From assembly GCA_003510525.1 (NCBI GenBank), contig DOMD01000001.1, forward strand, positions 5,193 to 21,267: a stretch of 16,075 bases of DNA, in the 5' to 3' direction. The notes beneath the pieces were generated by a model. That model was not told where the DNA came from, searched no databases, and saw nothing but the letters and a program-made list of their open reading frames with translations. A program made the translations under genes and the position numbers. Of the stretch, positions 13,303 to 16,075 are shown piece after piece; the first letter of the stretch is position 1; each line of letters opens with the position of its first letter. Source of the stretch: Candidatus Omnitrophota bacterium (GTDB lineage Bacteria; Omnitrophota; Gorgyraeia; Gygaellales; UBA12090).

Positions 13303-15954
13303 GGCGTTAAGCTCCATAACCTTCTCTCTTAACCCAGCCGCGATTGCCTCGTATTCATCCCCATCCGTTTTTTTCGCCCCTGTTTCTTTTAGCTCTTCCC
13401 GGGTGTAAGGTTTCCCAAAGATAATTTTAATCGGAGATGGAATGGGAAAGGTTTTTCCCCTGGGCCAGCTACGGTGTGAACCCTGGATATAGCAGGGGAC
13501 TACCAGGGCGGAAGTTTCTTTGATCAATATGCCGGCGCCTTTTTTGAAAGGTTTAATCTGGTCGTCTATGGAGCGCTCGCCCTCAGGAAATACGCACAGG
13601 GATTTGTTGTTACGCAAGACATAAGAAGAGGCCTGCATTGCCTCAGTAAGATTAACCGCCGGGTCAACGGCGATTAATCTGGCGATTTTTACCGCCCATC
13701 TCACCAAAGGGTGTTGGAAATACACGCTGTAGCCCAAGAAAAATAGATTTAACTCCCGCCTTATCCCCACACTGGCCGCCGCCACAAAGCCGTCTAAGTA
13801 GCTGGCGTGATTAGGACAGAGGATGAAGGGTTTATCCAGGGGTAAATTTTCCCTGCCCTTTATTTTTAGTTTCCAGAATATCTTTAAGGCTAAAAGCGTT
13901 AAATTGAGCAGGAGGAAGGAAATTATCTTATCCGCGATACCGGGACGAAGGACGATTTTATCTAAGATTTCCCGTTTCGGCTCCTTTTGGATAATCTGGC
14001 TCCAGACAGGCTGAAGATTAGGCTTAAGCTTTTCTTGGCCGGTATTTAAAAGAGAGCCTATTTTGGCGATCAATTCTTTCACGGTGAAGATTTCCGAGAA
14101 ATCCGCGTCGGGTATATTGACATTGAATTTTTTCTCAAAGGCGATGGCTAACTCTACCCGGCTTAAGGAATCAATCCCTAAATCCAGCTCTAAATGGTCG
14201 TTGAGATTAACCTTAGTCTTTAACTGCTGAGAGACTAATTCTAAGATCTTTGCGGTCAGCGGTTCCCGGGGCGCAAGGCCCTCATCAGAAACGGCATCTT
14301 TTTTTATCTGCCCTATTTCGGCTCCAGGAGCTCCGCCGGCGGGTAAATATCCGGCCTTAATTTCGTATCTTTTCAGTTTTCCCAAGCGGGTTTTAGGCAA
14401 TTCCTCTTTGGCGATGGTGAAACCCATAATCCGCTTATAAGAAGGAAGCTCTTTAGAAAGGTTTTCTAAAATCCAGCGGATCTTACCCTGGATGTTTATC
14501 TCCCGGGTTTTACGGAAATAATCAACATTGGGAAATACTACCGCGTATAAGGAAGACAGTCCGGCGGAGGTTGTTTCTAAAACACACATCTCTTTGATAT
14601 AGGGGCTTTTCAGGTAATGGTTTTCGATTTCCTCAGGATAGATATTTTTACCGCTAGAAAGGACAATTATTTCTTTGGATCGTCCGGTAAGATGGAGGTA
14701 TCCCTTTTTATCAATGAATCCTAAGTCTCCGGAATAAAACCATCCCTCTTTTAAAACCTCCAGCGTCTCTTTAGGTTTTTTATAATAGCCTTTCATCACA
14801 TTGGGGCCCTGGATGAGGACCTCACCGGCATTTTCGCGGTTGGGGTTATTTATTTTTATCTTTACCTTAGGTATGGGTGGCCCTACTGAGCCGATTCGGA
14901 CCCGCTTTAGGGGATTAAAGGTAACTACGGGTGAGGTTTCAGTTAGGCCGTAGCCCTCTAAAATAGTAAAGCCCAGCAGGGTTAATTCATAGCCGACCTT
15001 GGGGTCTAAACGGGCCCCGCCAGAGGCAAAAAAGCGCAAGGAGGAACCGAATTTTTGATGTAGTTTTTTAAGCAGGATTTTGTTGAGGTTCAGACGCAGG
15101 GACTTACGCACCAGATTTCCGGCTTTAAGGATAGGCAGGAAAATTGAGGGATTAGGGATTTTCTCAAAAATAGCCTTATGCAGGAGGTGATAGAGCTGGG
15201 GCACGCCCACTAAGATAGTGGCGTTGGTTTCTTCGCAGCACTTAAGCAGGTCTTCGGATTTTAGGCTGTTTAAAAAGGTTATTTTCGCTCCGGTAAAAAG
15301 CGGGGTGAGCAGGGTAACCATAAAGGGATAAGAATGATGCAGGGGAAGAAGGGCGATAATATTGTCCTGGGGCAGGATTATTTTAAGCCCAAAGATACTC
15401 TCAAAATTAGAAGAGAAGTTTTTATGGGTAAGCATCACCCCTTTAGGAGAGGCGGTGGTGCCGGAGGTATAAAGGATAGAGGCGATGTCCTGGGGATTGT
15501 TTTCAACCGATATTTCTTCAGGCCTTAGGGTGTCTATTTCCTTGAAGGGATAAAGGAGCGTTTTTTTAAAAGAAAGTATGTTTTTTAGCCTGGCCTCCAG
15601 CGGTTCATAAAGCTCAGCTGAGCTAAAGAGTATCCTGGCCCCGGAATCCCTGAGGACGTTATTGACTTCGTAAGGGGTGAGTTTGGGGTCTATGGGCACG
15701 GCAGTCGCCCCTATGCCTATTATCCCAAAGTATATTGCCGGCCAGAAAGGAGAATTTTCCAGAAGTATGGCCGCGCGCTCGCCTTTGGCCAGGCCTTCTT
15801 GTTTTAGGAGATTAGCGAATTTTAAGCTTAATTCGTAAAGCCGGGCGTAGGTAAAGGTTTGGTAAATATTACCTTCTTTTGTCTGGCAGGCAACAGCATC
15901 AGGATGAGCTTTAGCCGATTCTCGAAACCGTCTAAACAAGCAATATTTCTCCAT
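13294..15954 (-). CDS. Fusion of acyl-CoA/ACP synthetase, acyl carrier protein and PlsC acyltransferase
   Basis: 886 residues with three domains. The AMP-binding ligase domain (about 1-535) shows YTSGTTASPKG (162-172), EGYGLTETSP (333-342), YSGD (407-410), GRSKEIIVLSSGKNIYPEEIE (424-444) and the C-terminal lysine loop PKTRLGKLKR (520-529). An acyl carrier domain (about 565-637) has LGIDSLSRVEL (592-602), with Ser596 as the phosphopantetheine site. After a hydrophobic stretch (about 672-693) comes a PlsC-type acyltransferase with NHASYLD (715-721, HX4D) and FPEGERS (789-795). It resembles Aas (acyl-ACP synthetase/2-acylglycerophosphoethanolamine acyltransferase) but carries its own ACP between the two enzymes. 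Expected job: activate a fatty acid, load it onto the internal ACP and pass it to a lysophospholipid at the membrane. All key residues are present. Start ATG 15954: no ribosome binding site, TATAAT 7 nt upstream. Confidence 0.9.
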   Translation of the reverse strand: MEKYCLFRRFRESAKAHPDAVACQTKEGNIYQTFTYARLYELSLKFANLLKQEGLAKGERAAILLENSPFWPAIYFGIIGIGATAVPIDPKLTPYEVNNVLRDSGARILFSSAELYEPLEARLKNILSFKKTLLYPFKEIDTLRPEEISVENNPQDIASILYTSGTTASPKGVMLTHKNFSSNFESIFGLKIILPQDNIIALLPLHHSYPFMVTLLTPLFTGAKITFLNSLKSEDLLKCCEETNATILVGVPQLYHLLHKAIFEKIPNPSIFLPILKAGNLVRKSLRLNLNKILLKKLHQKFGSSLRFFASGGARLDPKVGYELTLLGFTILEGYGLTETSPVVTFNPLKRVRIGSVGPPIPKVKIKINNPNRENAGEVLIQGPNVMKGYYKKPKETLEVLKEGWFYSGDLGFIDKKGYLHLTGRSKEIIVLSSGKNIYPEEIENHYLKSPYIKEMCVLETTSAGLSSLYAVVFPNVDYFRKTREINIQGKIRWILENLSKELPSYKRIMGFTIAKEELPKTRLGKLKRYEIKAGYLPAGGAPGAEIGQIKKDAVSDEGLAPREPLTAKILELVSQQLKTKVNLNDHLELDLGIDSLSRVELAIAFEKKFNVNIPDADFSEIFTVKELIAKIGSLLNTGQEKLKPNLQPVWSQIIQKEPKREILDKIVLRPGIADKIISFLLLNLTLLALKIFWKLKIKGRENLPLDKPFILCPNHASYLDGFVAAASVGIRRELNLFFLGYSVYFQHPLVRWAVKIARLIAVDPAVNLTEAMQASSYVLRNNKSLCVFPEGERSIDDQIKPFKKGAGILIKETSALVVPCYIQGSHRSWPRGKTFPIPSPIKIIFGKPYTREELKETGAKKTDGDEYEAIAAGLREKVMELNALT

Positions 15955-15961
15955 AAGGTGT

Positions 15962-15990
15962 ATTATACTTAAGTTTTAGTGGCAAGCCAA
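15962..15990 (-). promoter_or_regulatory. Promoter of the synthetase-ACP-acyltransferase gene (leaderless type)
   Basis: On the minus strand, TTGGCT (15990-15985), 17 nt, a perfect TATAAT (15967-15962), then seven nucleotides (ACACCTT) to the ATG at 15954. There is no Shine-Dalgarno sequence. This is the third copy of the TTGNNN-17-TATAAT-like-7-ATG arrangement in the window. Confidence 0.65.
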
Positions 15991-16001
15991 GGGAATTAAG
16001 A

Positions 16002-16007
16002 TATAAT
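16002..16007 (+). promoter_or_regulatory. Possible -10 box for the next rightward gene
   Basis: TATAAT on the plus strand, 48 bp before the ATG at 16056. No convincing -35 box is found 16-18 bp upstream, so this is weak and may reflect AT-rich sequence. Confidence 0.25.
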
Positions 16008-16014
16008 AATAAAG

Positions 16015-16042
16015 CAGAGCTAAGAACTCAGAGCTAAGAACT
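16015..16042 (+). repeat. Perfect 14-bp tandem duplication (CAGAGCTAAGAACT x2)
   Basis: CAGAGCTAAGAACT at 16015-16028 is repeated exactly at 16029-16042, followed by the partial copy AAGAA, so CTAAGAA occurs three times in a row spacing of 14 and 7. It lies in the leader between the fusion gene promoter and the next possible start codon. Confidence 0.7.
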
Positions 16043-16055
16043 AAGAAAATAAATC

Positions 16056-16075
16056 ATGGATAATAAACATTGCGG
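16056..16075 (+). CDS. Start of a possible further gene (3' cut off)
   Basis: ATG at 16056 opens a frame MDNKHC that runs to the window end. It is divergent from the fusion gene and far enough away (101 bp) for its own leader. Only six codons are visible and there is no clear ribosome binding site, so identity and even reality are uncertain. Confidence 0.35.

Overview
The window looks like chromosomal DNA of an uncultivated, probably Gram-negative-type bacterium. My best guess is a candidate-phylum genome such as Omnitrophota. This rests on the overall style (compact gene pairs, a GH94 phosphorylase, a three-domain acyl-ACP synthetase/acyltransferase, several conserved proteins without names) and not on any marker gene. 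There are no rRNA or tRNA genes, no CRISPR array and no intact transposase.

Layout. 1-600: 3' end of a DUF362-type iron-sulphur protein (+). 655-3437: a tldD-tldE protease pair on the minus strand. 3516-4916: a circularly permuted ATP-grasp ligase, divergent from tldD; the two share a compact back-to-back promoter region. 5028-6866: an accessory patch holding a ribbon-helix-helix antitoxin broken by an in-frame amber codon, an XRE repressor with a strong promoter and a multi-half-site operator, an ImmA/IrrE-type peptidase with an altered zinc motif, and a second antitoxin with no toxin beside it. 6884-8487: a membrane-anchored SGNH-like protein, a 52-residue conserved protein and a PPC/DUF296 protein. 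8488-8585: a small palindromic, MITE-like intergenic repeat. 8597-13302: a tightly packed run of an unnamed DNA-binding-like protein, a DUF1805 protein, hemW (frameshifted in this sequence) and a GH94-type glycoside phosphorylase. 13294-15954 (minus): a fusion of acyl-CoA/ACP synthetase, acyl carrier protein and PlsC acyltransferase, meeting the GH94 gene tail to tail with a 9-bp overlap. 16056 to the end: start of another possible gene.

How the genes work together. TldD and TldE should form one heteromeric peptidase. XRE and ImmA form a repressor/anti-repressor-protease style pair. The fusion protein could activate a fatty acid, hold it on its own carrier domain and pass it to a lysophospholipid. 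The GH94 enzyme would serve energy-saving breakdown of a beta-glucoside.

The most striking sequence pattern is regulatory. Three independent genes (tldD, the ATP-grasp gene and the fusion gene) have the same upstream geometry, TTGNNN-17 nt-TATAAT-like-7 nt-ATG, with no Shine-Dalgarno sequence. This predicts leaderless mRNAs. The XRE gene in the accessory patch has instead a roughly 50-nt leader with a good ribosome binding site, which fits a foreign origin.
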